Made by a program: the position numbers and the translations under genes. From positions 186,001 to 250,000 of the forward strand of contig LATX02000154.1 of NCBI GenBank assembly GCA_001466705.2: DNA of 64,000 bases, in the 5' to 3' direction. Numbering within the stretch: position 1 is the first letter of the stretch; each line of letters begins with the position of its first letter. Shown piece after piece: positions 48,453-61,334 of the stretch. The DNA comes from Moniliophthora roreri. Lineage: Eukaryota > Basidiomycota > Agaricomycetes > Agaricales > Marasmiaceae. The notes beneath the pieces were generated by a model that saw nothing but the letters and a program-made list of their open reading frames with translations, did not search any database and was not told the DNA's origin.

Positions 48453-50419
48453 TCAATGACCCAGCTCTAGTCCACTTAGATCACTCGACAAGTCACCATC
48501 CACACGGGAAATGACTGCGACCACAACGGAAATGTCATCACCCTTTCCACCGGAAAACTCTCGTCCAGTTTCCCTTGCTCTTCGGGCAAAAGGCGTGTCA
48601 TCTGCGTTGGAAAGTTGAGGCGATGGACGAGATGACGGTTTGCGGTGCATAGTCGATACCTTGCGAGCACGCGAACATAGGGCCTCGGAGAGTATTCCTG
48701 CAAGTGTACGGCGTAACAGCAATGGGTGTGGACCATCAGATTTGCCTGTTGCCGGATCGGTCGATGACTCCAGCCATCCTCCTTTCCGAAGCCTGCCTAC
48801 TTCCTCGAGGACGTCTTCGTCCCAGAGGTTGTCACTCAGCCCATCGGAAGCGATAATGAGTATATCATTCTCTTGCACCGGAACCACAAAAGTTTTTGCG
48901 TGCGTTGAAGGAGTAGCGGGTGATGAATGGCCAAGTTGAACGGGTGTATTGAACTGCAGAAATGATATTATTAGGATACCGATCAGGGCAATGTAAAAAA
49001 TGAACTCACGCTCCACCACATTTCCTCACTCCGCCACACGATCTCATCACCTCGAACCAACATACCCATACAATCACCAATGTGAGCTACTTTCATGACA
49101 GCCTCGAGTTCCTCTCGATCGTTTATCCGTACCTCTACCTGAGGCGAGGGAGACGATAGCTGTGTATGATGTGATGCAGGTGACGGTTGTTTGGGTACAT
49201 GATCAAGAACAGCAATGAGAACTGTTGAGGAACCAGCCAGTAGAGGCTGGGTTACTGGTGATGGTATGGGAGAGGATGCTGCATTAAAGATTGCTGGGAT
49301 ATTAAACCAGGAAGTCGATGCTGCGGCTGAGCTCGCTGTTTCTGGTGACCCTGGGTCTAGAGCGACCGTTGTATCTTTGGCAGCTGCAGGTACCTCTTCC
49401 ACATGCTCAGCCAATGTCTTTTGATATGCTCTTTCGAGTATCATGAGTATGTCGAGGCCTTCTTCAAGTTCTTCTAGTTGTTCGGAAAGCTGGGATTCGA
49501 GGTCGGAGGTATCAGACTCAGTGGGAGGTGGCGGTGGGGGCGGTGGTGGGGAAAAGAATGGATATATTGGCACGGTCGAAGAGGAAACGATTGACTCGTA
49601 GGGAGATATGAAAGGGTACCCGTATCCGTAGCGCTCTTTAATCGGCGGAGGTGGTAATGGTGGATCTTCTATCCGTCTGTCGTGAAACTCTTCTATCTCG
49701 GAAGCACAGTAGTGCATAAGACGTCTTGCGAACATTGCCGAAGGTGACGGTGACTTTGATTTGCCTTTTGCATATTTCGACCAGCCACCAACGCCATCCG
49801 CAACGCCTACCGCGTCCGGCCGAATGAAGTACGCGTCTTCGCCCACGTTGACAGCACGCGGAAGGGATTCCTTCTCCCACTCGTCTATTCGAATATTCGA
49901 AGCCGAGGCTGGCCTTTTGGGTATTCCATAGGCCCCCACGTCCATCTGATACTTAATCCCCGCACCACTCCGCCGATGATTATGATTCGCAGACTCTGAC
50001 TTTTCGTGGGGATGAACAGTAGAGCCTGATAGCAGACCCATGCTTGTCGAGGGCCCTGCAATGGGATTTGCACTCTGAGATCCGTGTGACTTGGCATGGT
50101 AGGGAGAAGCTGTGGTGAGAGCTAATGATCCGCCTCCGCCTGAGTTGTGATTGGATTGAGAAGAGTGTTGTTGCTGCTCTGCGCTGCCAGTAAGGATACG
50201 ACTCGATTGAAAGTACTGGGAGGTGGGGCTGTTGACACTGCGAGGGTTATGTCCATTGAGGACTGGGGGTGGTGGAGGAAGAGCGCCAGCGGCATTGTAA
50301 TGGAGGGATCGTTGAGCAGAACGTGGTAGATGAGCATAGAATCTAGGATGAGCTGAGAATCTCTTTGCGCTCATCGTGAGGGACGGCGACCAGAGGGGTC
50401 TGGTCGATGTGGAAGACAA
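48453..50419 (-). CDS. PTC7: PP2C-type protein phosphatase, PTC7-like
   Basis: Two exons, 50419-49007 and 48953-48453, joined at GTGAGT so that EEMWWS reads into FNTPVQLGHSS. The N-terminus (MSSTSTRPLWSPSLTMSAKR, then FSAHPRFYAHLPRSAQRS) is rich in Arg, Ser and Ala and lacks acids, as expected for a mitochondrial presequence. PP2C motifs: VNVGEDAYFI, VGVADGVGGWSKYAKG, MKVAHIGDCMGMLV, ENDILIIASDGLSDNLWDED and GGKGDDISVVVAVIS, whose Asp/Gly residues bind two metal ions. Yeast Ptc7 dephosphorylates Coq7 and other mitochondrial proteins. Two disordered inserts, one with a run of nine prolines, lie between the first motifs and the middle of the domain (about 49700-49120), making it longer than yeast Ptc7. 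Confidence 0.9.
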
Positions 50420-52117
50420 TTGTGGAGGTACAAGTTTAGAGCAGTCGTACCGAGAGTTGCACCGTTTTTTAGCGGGCTACCCGGTCTATGCCGTTTGATG
50501 TCATAATCCGGCGCTTGAACGGTTCTATGCGGAGCCGTTTCGGACCGCCTTTGGCCAATCAAACTTGGTTCATTCTAATCGCCACTTCCTTCAAGTACTC
50601 TAGCTGTTCAGCGAGCAACAAGAAATCCAGCTATTCCAAGTCCCCGCCCAACTCACCAATTGCAAGTCATCAAATTTATCTTCCTCTCTATAGACATCCA
50701 ACCCGGATCTGCCAGTCTGATGACAAGGCGTTGACTGGCTCTTGTTGCCTATACAATTGGCGGACCCAACTGGCATAAACTTTTGCCTAGGCCACCTGGC
50801 TTCCTTGGTGAGTTCAGCCTCATCTAACTGCATCTATGCCCAGTTCAGATCCAACAGGTGCAACTCCAGCGCATAATATAATTCTACACCTAAGACAACA
50901 TAACGCTTGTGTCTTGACAATTCCCATGTCACGAATACCCTGGCCCTTCAAACTGATTGGTAGCCAATGGGAGTACCAAGGAATCCCGCAGTCTCACGTA
51001 CTCGACGTTCAAAGGTCAACACCGGTCGTGTCATTTCTTGTTGGATGGATGCTATCTGCGCCGCTCTTTGACCATCTCAACAACAGATACGAGGATTTAG
51101 GACGTCTGCCAGTATACACTAGCACATGGGGTCTCGTATTGCTTCTTGATGAAGGATGTCAAAGCTATTGTTAATGCCCCTGCTGGGCGTCGTGAGCCTC
51201 ATGGACACGACCCTCAACACCCAGGGTTGCTATCGTCATCCTTATCAGCAATACATATGGATTTTGGGGTCTCAATAACGCAAAGGTGCTGTAACTTCCA
51301 GAGCCCCTGAGTCGACTTGGAATCAACTCCAAGGGTTCCCCAGGCATGTGTTCTTCGTCTCCGGGCGGCAAACTCACTCGTCGGCTCAGAAGGCGCAAGT
51401 TTTGGAACTAGACCCACGTAGATGAGGAGCAGGTAGCACATCGATAAAATTCGCTTAGGCTATTACTACCGTCATGGAGTCGAGGGATTTCGGTACCATT
51501 AGGCCAACATTATGGGCTCCGAGCAACGTGGCTCCTAGCAATGTGTTTTCGCAGGTGTATACAACCAAGTCCTAATACATTCGCAATATATCCAACGTCG
51601 GCTCTCGCCTGGTGTGCCATGAGTGACCTAGAACGTGCCATTTCTCCGTTCCATGGCGAGTGATACTTTGTCGTTCCATACTTCCTCCGACCATTGCACC
51701 AGCTGCTATCTACATCAGATATCTTCAGACAACCATATATAGTCGTATCTAGCTTCTCTATGACTCCACCCTCGAAGCGTTCAGTTGCTAGTTGCCATCT
51801 TATATTTGGGCTTCCGTGTAGTCGAAAGGTTTTTGTTTGAATAACAACATCTAATTTGGAGCGGTACGATGATATGCATAAAATATGGGCTAGAGTATAC
51901 ATTGGGCGTTACTACGCACGACAACGGAGTATGGTTTTAGACAGAAAGCAAGGGAACAAGAAACGGGGTTATTTTCATCCTATGGGATCGCATGTGTACT
52001 CCTTCTAGAAATATATTGTGATAGCACTCATTCGCTACTGTCTGATTGTCCACGACGAAAAAGAATCCCCATGAAACACACTTGGCTTATGAAGAAAAAC
52101 AGAGCGACGAGAAAGTC
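50420..52117. other. Intergenic, no supported gene
   Basis: About 1.7 kb. Open frames on both strands (for example 50488-50778, 50836-51174 and 51510-51902) overlap without splice logic or motifs. No boundaries of a mobile element were visible. Confidence 0.5.
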
Positions 52118-52752
52118 CTATACAAGACCGTCAGGTAGCTGAATACGACTATGCGGAGAAGCGCGCACCAGAAATAGAATTGTTCCCTCGACCAGCCCGT
52201 TCTTCTGATTTACTTCGTCGACATCCTCCTCTGTGCCCTTTTCCTCCTTTTCGTTCCTAACCGCGGGAACTGGCTCATTTTTTCTCCGCTTGATATCATT
52301 GTCCTAAACTCGACTTGAGAAATCATAGCAGGGGGCCAACGAGGGTGTAGCATACCTGTTCCATGTATAGCAGCCTGTGGTCATCTATGCGAGGTTTGTA
52401 CTGTGTTCCAATATCAGAATTAGAGCATTCGGTAAGCGGTAAAGCTACACCTACTGCGGTATCTTCTTCATTGAGGTGGACGGGGCGACGGTATGGATGA
52501 TGACGAGGTTGCTGTGAGTCTTCGGGACTTGAAGATGGCTTAAGCTGTCTAGTTTTCCTGGATTTCATGACGAGGATGCAACAAGGGGTCGTTGGTGAAG
52601 GTTGACTTCAGGTCCGGTTTTTGTGGGAACGCGGTCGGGGGCGCTAAAAATGGTATAGAACCTTCTTGCGATTGCGTCGACCTTTCAACCTCATTGGGAG
52701 GTGGAGATGGAAATTGGCGGACTCGACGAGAGGCGAACGCACAACAGAACAT
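52118..52752 (-). CDS. Small unknown protein, frame interrupted in the middle
   Basis: Not recognised. The first part (52752-52549) reads MFCCAFASRRVRQFPSPPPN and is Pro/Ser-rich. A second part in another frame (from about 52568) reads KPSSSPEDSQQPRHHPYRRP and ends RLLYMEQ at a GTATGC donor. This splices cleanly at GAGTTTAG to DNDIKRRKNEPVPAVRNEKE and ends in EGTILFLVRASPHSRIQLPD then GLV at TAG 52118-52120. The charged, clearly coding last exon argues for a real gene. The +1 shift between the first and second parts has no convincing intron, so either an unusual donor is used or the gene carries an indel. Confidence 0.5.
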
Positions 52753-55700
52753 TAATAGAAAGTGATGGTATTGAGAAGAGCACGTAGTGTTGGGAACAGT
52801 GTGTACAGTGTTTGGCTAAATCGTGTACAACTTGCGGAGGGCGTCTTTTCGTCGCGAATTACCAATTACACCTGCCGTCCTGTCCTCGCTCTCCTTAAAC
52901 CTCTTCATCTTTGCTGACATAGGGCCAACTGAAGACTACATTCGGACCTACAAATGCTCCGGCAGACTTACCGACAGCTGGGCCCTGTTTACAACCGCCC
53001 ATGCCTCCCCGGAGACTGTCCGGAATTCTGGCAGTCCAGGTTGGCGTAAACTTGCTGCACATCTACAGCATGATCGACGACAATGACCGCCGTGCGGATT
53101 CTGCGTCTTCTAGTCGTGCAGAACCTGCTACTCTGCAACCTTCTTCCGCCAAAGGTAGCACAATTTCGGAGTACGGATCGCACTGAGCCCGCTACTTGTC
53201 CGACAACTTGTTGACCAACAGGAAACGTGCTTCCTGTTCTGTAAAACCTTGTCCTATGACTGTGATATTCGGTCAATTTGACATTGTTCCCTCGGTAATC
53301 CATTCATTCCTTTCTCCCCGATTGCCTCCAAAACAAGACGGGGACTGCAATAACCTCCGCTCCTTTACTGGCGCTAAAAGGAAGATTAGCACGTGCGCTA
53401 AGACGTCTGACGGAGGCGAGTTAAATGACTCACTCCACGCGAGTTACCACTGATAATACCAAGACTACACCAGCAATACTGTTTCGTGGCATGTGTAAAG
53501 GAGAATATGTCGCAGCACTACCCAGCAAGACTTCAAGATTAAAGCCGCAACCTAATAATAGGGCCTCCAATCCGACGACATACACGATAGAGTGCATCAA
53601 GATTTAGTCTGTGCCTTCAATATGTGGTGCCAGAATGCCGGGTCTACAACGCTCTGAGGAGCCATGTCAGTACGGTAGAGAGTGCGAAACAGCAGTCACG
53701 TACGGGAGCAGTTCAAGACCAAACGACGCCACAGAAAATTCACTTGAGCTCTGTGCCACTCTCTCCATCCATGTGTGTTTCCCCTCTGCTTTATCCTACC
53801 TTCAGTCTGTCTGTAAGGCAGACATTTCCTGGATATGAACTGGAAGGAGGTGAAAACAGCTATCCCCTTCGCATTTCTCTGCATAGCAGATTTGTTTCCA
53901 CGTGCTGACCTGCTCGAGAAACTATGGGATTCCTTCTCGTTTATGATTCTGGGAGCACCTGGGAGGTCGGATACCTAGTTTATAGGGCAGCTAAAGGCTG
54001 GTTTGTGCATTGCTGGATGTTGGCGATTTGTACCCGGTCACGATTTCCTTGGTGGGATCATTGGCTTTTGCAGCAGAAAATAAATGCAAACCGCCGTATT
54101 TCCGTTTGAATCGCCCAGGATGCAGAGGTTTACGGTGCCAGTGGATGTGGTGGTAAGAAGACAGGTTTGAATGGCCGACTCGGTGATCGAAAATGACGCA
54201 GACAAAATTTCGGTTCTACGCGATGCGATGAATAGCAACCGTGGTTGAATCTTCACGTTCTCTTTCTTCCTTGGACTACCTGCGATGCCTCTAGGTCGTT
54301 AATCTAACGGACGAAAAATGAACAAATTATTTGACGCGTCGGGATGTGCAAGCAGCAAGCATGAGAGTCGGGCTCAGCAGTGCTAGTGAGTACTTGAAGT
54401 TGTACTCCTTAGTGTTGACTATTTCGGTCGGTGTTCGATTTCATCCTGGGCTCATGGCTCATGGATACCATATCTCAGAGAATACTACGTTCAAAATATC
54501 AGGCCCAAGTGACCCCTGCGTCTTCCTTAACATTGACATCTTTAAATCGACGTTTAGTGAATCTATGCCCTCGACGTACTCGCCGGAACCTAGCTCAGTA
54601 GCCTTTCTCTACATGAGGAAAAGTCACTACGTATTGAAGGTCCCAGAAGATTCCCAGAAGGTTTGGAAAGACTCGGGCCAGACGTGGTGGAATCATCGGG
54701 ACGCCCTCGCGTTTGCATTATCTACCTGACAAGAGTACCTTCTGGCATCCGCTAGTCTGCTACGCCTCCTCGAGACAAGGAGAGATTCTGGGCATTCGAG
54801 GGCGTTGCGTTTGGGTCTTTGGATCGTGTCTGTAGAATCCCTCCACTTTGGGTGTACATACATATGGCAATGAAGGAAAATAGAAAGACCCGAGAACTTC
54901 TGTGTACCAGCTTCAATGATTCGAATACCGGGCGCGTCAGCGCTGACACCCATTCTCCCCGGAATCTACGTAGCTTTTCGTAGGAGATTGTCCGGAAGTA
55001 TGTCTCAGTGCTTCTCAGCTCCTAACGTCTAGTCGTGGATGAACCTTTTCACCTGCGGTCTCCAACAGCCACCAGCAGAATCATGACGATGGAGGGCAAA
55101 CATCTGCGACATCTATGATATTTGGGACCAAAGTGAGGCATATCTGTTAACTACCCTTGCGTACTAACGCGTTTTCGTCAGTTGTTCGTGAGCCGTCGCA
55201 TTTAACAGCTTCCATCGCTGCCAATCAGTAACTATGAATTTCCGTGATCAACAACAGCTTCTTACAACACCCTTTCGGGACAACAGTCAGATTGACAGCC
55301 AAATATACAGCCTGGTCACCACCTGTTTGCCAAATTATTGTAGTCAAAACCCCAGGTTTCCCGTGCTTTGTCGCCCTCTCGGTTCTCCAGCTTCAAATGT
55401 CCAACTGCGGCGGGATGACCTCCCTTGATTGCGCGGAAGACGCACAGAGCAACAATCGGTATTCGCGGCCTGGCCATACAAAGTCTTTTTAAACTAGAAA
55501 CAAGCAACCTGTCATTTGGGAATTGATCTGAGATACTCGAGGGTTTCCTTTGAGGATACCCGATGAGATTCAGCACTGAACAGGCCGGCTCCGTCCTGTC
55601 CTCCCCCATTGCTTCAATCCAAAACGAACCTCCTGACCACTCGACTGCTCACGGTCCCACCGCTCAGGCACTAGCGACTAGAGGGTCGTTCACCGCGTTG

Positions 55701-55926
55701 CCTTCTGGTACATCGGTTTGACGATCTGTCCGAGTATTTGCAAGGTACTCCTCGACCTGAATGTGTGACTAGGCCGACCTCAATCAAACCATTCGGTGTT
55801 TCTTTCTACAATCTGTTCCCGGGAAGGTGCAATGTTATGATTGACTTAGCTTGCGAATACCTGTTCCCCTGCTATAATCGTATGAAATATATAATACATG
55901 AGGTTAATAAATATAAAGCGTTATAT
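52753..55926. other. Gene-poor region
   Basis: About 3.2 kb with no defensible gene. The longest open frame, 54331-54729 (+, 132 codons), lacks a Kozak-like start, introns and motifs. Sequence complexity is normal and no direct or inverted terminal repeats were spotted. Confidence 0.5.
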
Positions 55927-58389
55927 TCAAGAGCGGCCGACAAAAGTAGTTCTCTTCACTCTCAGAGGCATACCATCGGTCGGTTCTACGGTATGATGAG
56001 CAGAATGAAACATTTATAAAGTCACCGCACGTACTCATAGTTATAGCTGCAGCCGGCTCCGCCTTTTGTCCCTCGTACGCAGGTTCAAATTGGAAGTTTG
56101 CAATGAGCGCTCTGTGCACAAGTCAATATAAACAGGACAAGAACTCGAGATGAGACAACGGACGCTAGAACAGCTTTCATCTCAATGATCGCCATCGTCT
56201 TTCCAATGCACGCATGTGGTCCAGCAATAAATGAGAGGAGCGAGAAACTGGGGTGATAATCCTTTGGTAGATTCAGCCATCGTGCTGGGTGGAACCTGTG
56301 TGCATGTGTCAACATTGATTACAATCACGACGTTGAAATCAGTTCTTACTCCTCAGCATCTTCGCCCCATATCCCCTTCCAAGTGTTAACGGGTCTGATC
56401 TATCGAAGCTACGTCAGACAGACATGAAGGATCTGAATGCCATTACACACCGGTATCCAGAAGAAAGTTCCTTTTGGGACTAAGATGCCTTCAATGTAAT
56501 CTGTTTTTGCTGCTTTCCTCACCGTCATAGGCACCGGAGGCATCACACGAAGGCTTTCCAAGCTAGGAGTCCAGACGAGTCAGAAGCTTCTCAGAGAGAA
56601 TAAAGGCAACCTACATAACACAGTCCAACCACTTGAGGTCACGTAGTGTCTTGTAGTCTGGCCTATCATGTTGCGCAAGCACGGGCTGCAATTCTTCCCG
56701 CAGTTTCTGCTGACTTTCCTGGTCATTTGCAAGGAGCCAAAGAGTCTACAGAAAAATTTATCAGTGGTCGGCAGCGATTTCTGGTGTTTGGTGATTGTGT
56801 TACCCAGGCGAGACCGGATGCTACAGCAGGTTAGTCAAACTCAATTGCAAGCGAGACGTACGAAGAATCGAACCAGTTGTTTCATGACCAGCTCCGATGA
56901 ATGTCAACTATAGACAGAGATAGTTAAAAACGCCCCACTTACCAATAAGAGAAATAAAGTTGGGCGCACCACTTGGTCCATCATCGCTTTGTCACTCATC
57001 TTGTACGATCCATCACTTTCGCTTGTCCTCGCTCGCACAAGAATACTCATGATATCCTTCTTACCATGTAGTTCAGAATCGCCCGCCGAAATACCCGATT
57101 CCAAGGACTCGCGCATCTTTTCATTAAGCATCTCGCGAGAGATGCGCTTGATGGTGTGCATAGCACCCAAGACGGTGGCAATGTCAGCTAAACATAAATG
57201 GATATATAATTTTCCGGACAGTGAGACGGAGACGGGCTTACCAGTAAAACTGGTCAGTCGGAAGACATTTCGGTATTTGTAGCCAAAGTCAGATAAGAGT
57301 AGGGAAGACACGCCAGGTAAGGAAATTGCCATGATCAATTTTGCAATGTTGGCTCCTGAGGTGTGCGATGAGTTGGGTTCATTACCGACAGAGAGCAGTA
57401 CAGCACTACAGACCAGATTGCAAGTTGACAAGAGCCTCATATGCTACGGCGAGTTCGTTGTGAGGGTTATGGATCGAGTCTGACTTGTATCCAAAAGCTG
57501 TTTCGCAGATGATATCGAGTGTCACCTTGCTCACTGAGAATACACGTTAGCTGGCGCACATAGAGACAGAGATTCACGCTACTCACTCCACTCGTACACA
57601 GGCATGACCTTGCCCTGCTCCGGCTTTTCCTGAGTGTCCACCTCAGAGGTAATTATCTGTACAAGCCTCCAACAATCTCAATAATAGCGCGGATGGGTAA
57701 CTGATAGAGAAGCACACCCGTTGATCGCGTCATAATACATGTCGGTTTCTATGGATATCCATGAACAATGAGGCAATAAAGGTGGGATAGAGTGGAACAC
57801 GCACGAGCCATGAGGTTCGGGATCGAAAAGGCAGGATTCATAGCTTTCCTCATTTGCTTATGCTCGTCTCCTGTCACCGTGAGCAGTCCATATCCTGTAA
57901 CGAGCCCCAAAATCTTCCGCAAGAAACCTGGTCGTGGATAGTCAACCCAATCCTTCACTAGGATCTTGTGCAGAGCTTCGGGTTTCAAAAACATAAGACG
58001 CTCCAGTCCAATAGGGCCGACTGTGCGAACGACAGGACCATATTTCTTGATCCATTCTCTCTGAGGTAGTCCAACTTCGTTATTGATGATTGTGAGAGAC
58101 TGGCCGAAAATTGGGTGTCCTAGAGGGGGACCTGGTAGCGTGCGAAGAGGCGAGAAGAAGAAAGGATAGAGCCAGAGCTTGTACGCGAGGGCATAGCTAA
58201 TTGTTGCTGCAGGTTGAGGTTTAGAAATAGTAAACCGGATACTACATAGTTAGCTGTCCCACCTAAGCCGATGAAGACCACATGCGAAACCTTGATATCA
58301 GGGAGGTGTACGCCTATGCTATCGTGCAGCGCGTTGAGTGGCGACATTGTAGTTGCAGAAGAGGATTGAGCAGAAATGACATGGTTCAA
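55927..58389 (-). CDS. Cytochrome P450 monooxygenase, divergent from the tandem pair
   Basis: Intact multi-exon P450. Exon 1 (MNHVISAQSSSATTMSPLNA) runs into a membrane helix and, via a GTGGGA donor, into ISYALAYKLWLYPFF and the proline hinge LPGPPLGHPIFGQ. Motifs: GYGLLTVTGDEHKQMRKAMN (C-helix); LTFIGAGHETTGS (I-helix, about 56890-56920, AGHETT); ESLRVMPPVPM (ExxR, near 56550); EEFHPARWLNLPK; and haem loop FIAGPHACIGKTMAI near 56215. It ends with KPTDGMPLRVKRT and TGA 55927-55929. All introns join in phase. The I-helix and haem-loop sequences differ clearly from the copies at 11683 and 15618, so this is another P450 family. Membrane-bound at the ER; substrate unknown. No biosynthetic cluster partners are next to it. 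Confidence 0.88.
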
Positions 58390-58584
58390 GATAAATTGAC
58401 AGCGTCGCGATCGTCAAAGATCTTCACATGACCCGCCTTTCTCGTTGCCGGAGATCTCTCACAGTGCAACTACAACCAGCTTCTATCTGTACATGTCCTG
58501 GTATGTCCAGGAGGCGACAAGATACGGCTACAAGAAATATTGATACACTTCTTCGATTTCGCTCAGATTTTCGCCTTTGCCAGA

Positions 58585-60967
58585 TCATACCTCCTGCTCG
58601 TAACCGTCGTCCCACCCGCCAACATCTCGCTCAACTTCGTCCTCATCGTCGTCTTTATCATCTGCGTCTTCGCCCAGATGCGGGGGCGGCCTTGATGGCA
58701 TCGCTCCAGGCTCATCTTCAATGACCACCAAAGTTCCGTCGCCATCGTCCTTGTCGTCCTTGTCGTCCATCGTGTATAACTCTTCTCCGACATTGTCATC
58801 TTTGTCGTCCGTAGTTACAAACAAATCCTTTAGGGCATCATAATTGATTCTCTTGCTGTATTTGGGGTTCTTCTTGATCAGATTCCTCACTGATTCGGCC
58901 GTCGTCGCGCCGTGAGGTGTAGACGTATCTCGAGGTTTGTTGCCTGCGGTTTTGCGTCGCTATAGATAACAAGTCAACACGGATAAGATAAGATACGGGA
59001 ACCTCGGAAACAAATAAAAATATGGGAAAAAGTTTTGTTCAGAAGCGGGGTACGAACCTTTCTGCTCCTGGCTTTTGGTTCATTTGTCAGATCTCCTTTA
59101 GCTGCGAAAAATAAAACCGTTCAGCGAAAAGTACTCAAATTGCATAATGTGTAATAGACACCTCATACTTACCGGCCAAGGCTTCCAAATAATCCCTATT
59201 GAGCTCAACCCAAACTCGCTCCTTAATTTTGACCTCTTCTTCGCTGAGTAGGAAAGCATCCAGTTCTTCTTCATCCAGTCCCAGTAACTCGTCAACGACA
59301 TTCTCTTGTATTCGAGCTAGTCGTTCCCGCTCTCGTTCATCCAAAGCATCGTTTAACTGAGTACCTTCGCTGTTCGAGAGGAACGCTGTAACCTCATCAG
59401 CGATGACTTGGTCAAATGCGTCGGTTTGGGATGCATCTGGGGCGGTTAAAGTGGAAGGGTGTCCTGATTGTCGAATAAGTTCTGGATCGATACTGTCGTC
59501 ATCAATCTCGGGCAAGAAGAGTGGTTCGCGTTGGGGCTCTGGGTCTGCTTCTGGAGCTTCCGCTGGCTGCTCCGGTTGCATTGGCGGTGCAAGATCAATA
59601 GTTCCAGCAAGAATCCCTTGGTTGAAGAGTGCAGGATCAATGGGCACCCGCTCAGTCGAAGGTCCTGCTTCTGCTACAGCGTTATTCGTTTCGTCTTCTT
59701 CCACCGTTGTGGTAAGAGCAGCAGTCTCCTCTTCAACCTCTTCGCCTTCCTCGTCTCTTTTCCTCTTCTTGCCCTTTCCTTTCTTCTTTTTCTTCCTCGT
59801 GGGCTCGGGACCAGGCTCAATACCCATCTCCCTGAGTTCTCGCTCTTTCCTCTCAGCCTCTTCCTTCTCTTTACCCTTGGTGTACGCTGGCGGGTCCATC
59901 TCATCTTCGAGCCAAACACTTCGAAAGTCTCCGACAGTTAGTCCGGCGCTAGCTGTGCCTTTGAACTCTTCCAGCCGCTTTTTCAAGGTCGTATCGGCAA
60001 TTTTGACAACTTGGACGATTTCTTCGACTGAACGACGAAAATTATTCATTCGTGCAGCCAATAAAAGGGCAGCACCGCAAATGCCTGCTGGACGTCTGCC
60101 ACGGGTCATCCAGTCTCTGTCGAAACGCTGTACCAAGCGTACAGCGTCAGTGGCAACGCGTGATGTTTCGTCGCCGAATTCAAGAAGAGCGGCAAATCGA
60201 GAAATGTAGTGGGAAGGGTCAACGAGTGGGAGGCGAAGGTTGAGGGTCTGAACGAGTTGGAGATATGTGTGACCTAGCTCAAAGACATTGACCTGCATAT
60301 CGAAGATGAGCTGGATTGAAAAGATGGGAGTGTACGGGTAATACACACTTGTAGGAGATCCGAGAAATCAATCAACATGTAATTCCTCGTTTCCTTCTGA
60401 CGACATGCAACGTATAAGCACACTGCAACCACATTGAGACTTTTTCGGCCTTTGGTAAATTTATGCTCGACCGCGAGGGTATAGAGTCTTGTGGCGGCCA
60501 TACAAACGACTTCTGAAAGACGAAGCACATTGGCAATGGTTTGAATCTTTCTGCTTGCTAAAGTGAAAATGAGCCGAAATAGAAGCCAAGGGGAAGTGGA
60601 TTCCGCTCACCATTGGCTATGGTTTGCTCTCTGGATTCCCCGCTCCCTCGATTGCCGTATGGGCCACCCATCCTTGCATGGCCTGAGTACGAAATACATT
60701 GTCATGATGACCCGGACGAAGAAACCTGACACTCACTGGCACCCTGAGCAACATAGGAACCTTGCACCATTGCCGCTCCAGAGGAAGTTTCTCCGAAAGT
60801 AACTTCATTGACGATAGTGTTTTCTTCGACGACCGTTCCGCAGACGACGCAAAACCCATTTCCGGCTGCAGTATCGTATTCGATCACGGTACCACCGCAA
60901 TCTGTGCAGGTAGGCTATGGGTGTCGTTGTGAGCCTTGCAGTAATGAAATAAAGGAGGACCTACCAT
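58585..60967 (-). CDS. BRF1: TFIIIB subunit BRF1
   Basis: RNA polymerase III initiation factor, recruits the polymerase to tRNA and 5S genes with TBP. The start codon alone forms exon 1: ATG (60967-60965) is followed directly by GTAGGT, and exon 2 begins PTCTDCGGTVIEYDTAAGNG then FCVVCG, a TFIIB-type zinc ribbon with two CxxC pairs. Two cyclin folds follow (ANVLRLSEVVCMAATRLY, GRKSLNVVAVCLYVACRQKE, then FELGHTYLQLVQTL, RRPAGICGAALLLAARMNNF and VVKIADTTLKKRLEEF). The rest is a charged linker with a Lys-rich patch and the Brf1 homology region (ENVVDELLGLDEEELDAFLL; KERVWVELNRDYLEAL). The C-terminus is acidic with DDKDD repeats (58740-58800). TGA 58585-58587. Confidence 0.92.
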
Positions 60968-61334
60968 TCAGTAATTATTTTAAAGGAATAATGATTCGAT
61001 AAGTTAGGGTATGAGGATAAAAGGGTGGTATGGTTCAAATGAATCAGAAGGTCGACGCGACAACTCTCAATCAGTCTTTCAATCGCGTGCCATCCAATCA
61101 CAAGTCAAAAGGACCCAGTTCCTGCAGTGATTCATGATCTTTTTACCCTATTTTGTGTACATAGGAACAGTACGTCTCAAGGGCAATCCGTATGATTTAA
61201 ATAAACATGGATTGCACATTTTTCGTTGTGGAGGTGCATTGGGGTACTTTTACAAGGAGAACACAGAGAGCAGAAAAAGAAAGGAATATCGCTGGTGATA
61301 ACTGGCAATGAGATCCAGGGAAATCCAATCCACG

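Noticed and set aside
54331..54729. 132-codon open frame on the plus strand in a gene-poor region
   Set aside because: No introns, motifs or start context; length is within chance for this base composition.
59403..60209. 268-codon open frame on the plus strand
   Set aside because: It lies exactly antisense to the BRF1 coding exon. The Ser-rich translation is the mirror of its acidic and lysine-rich codons.
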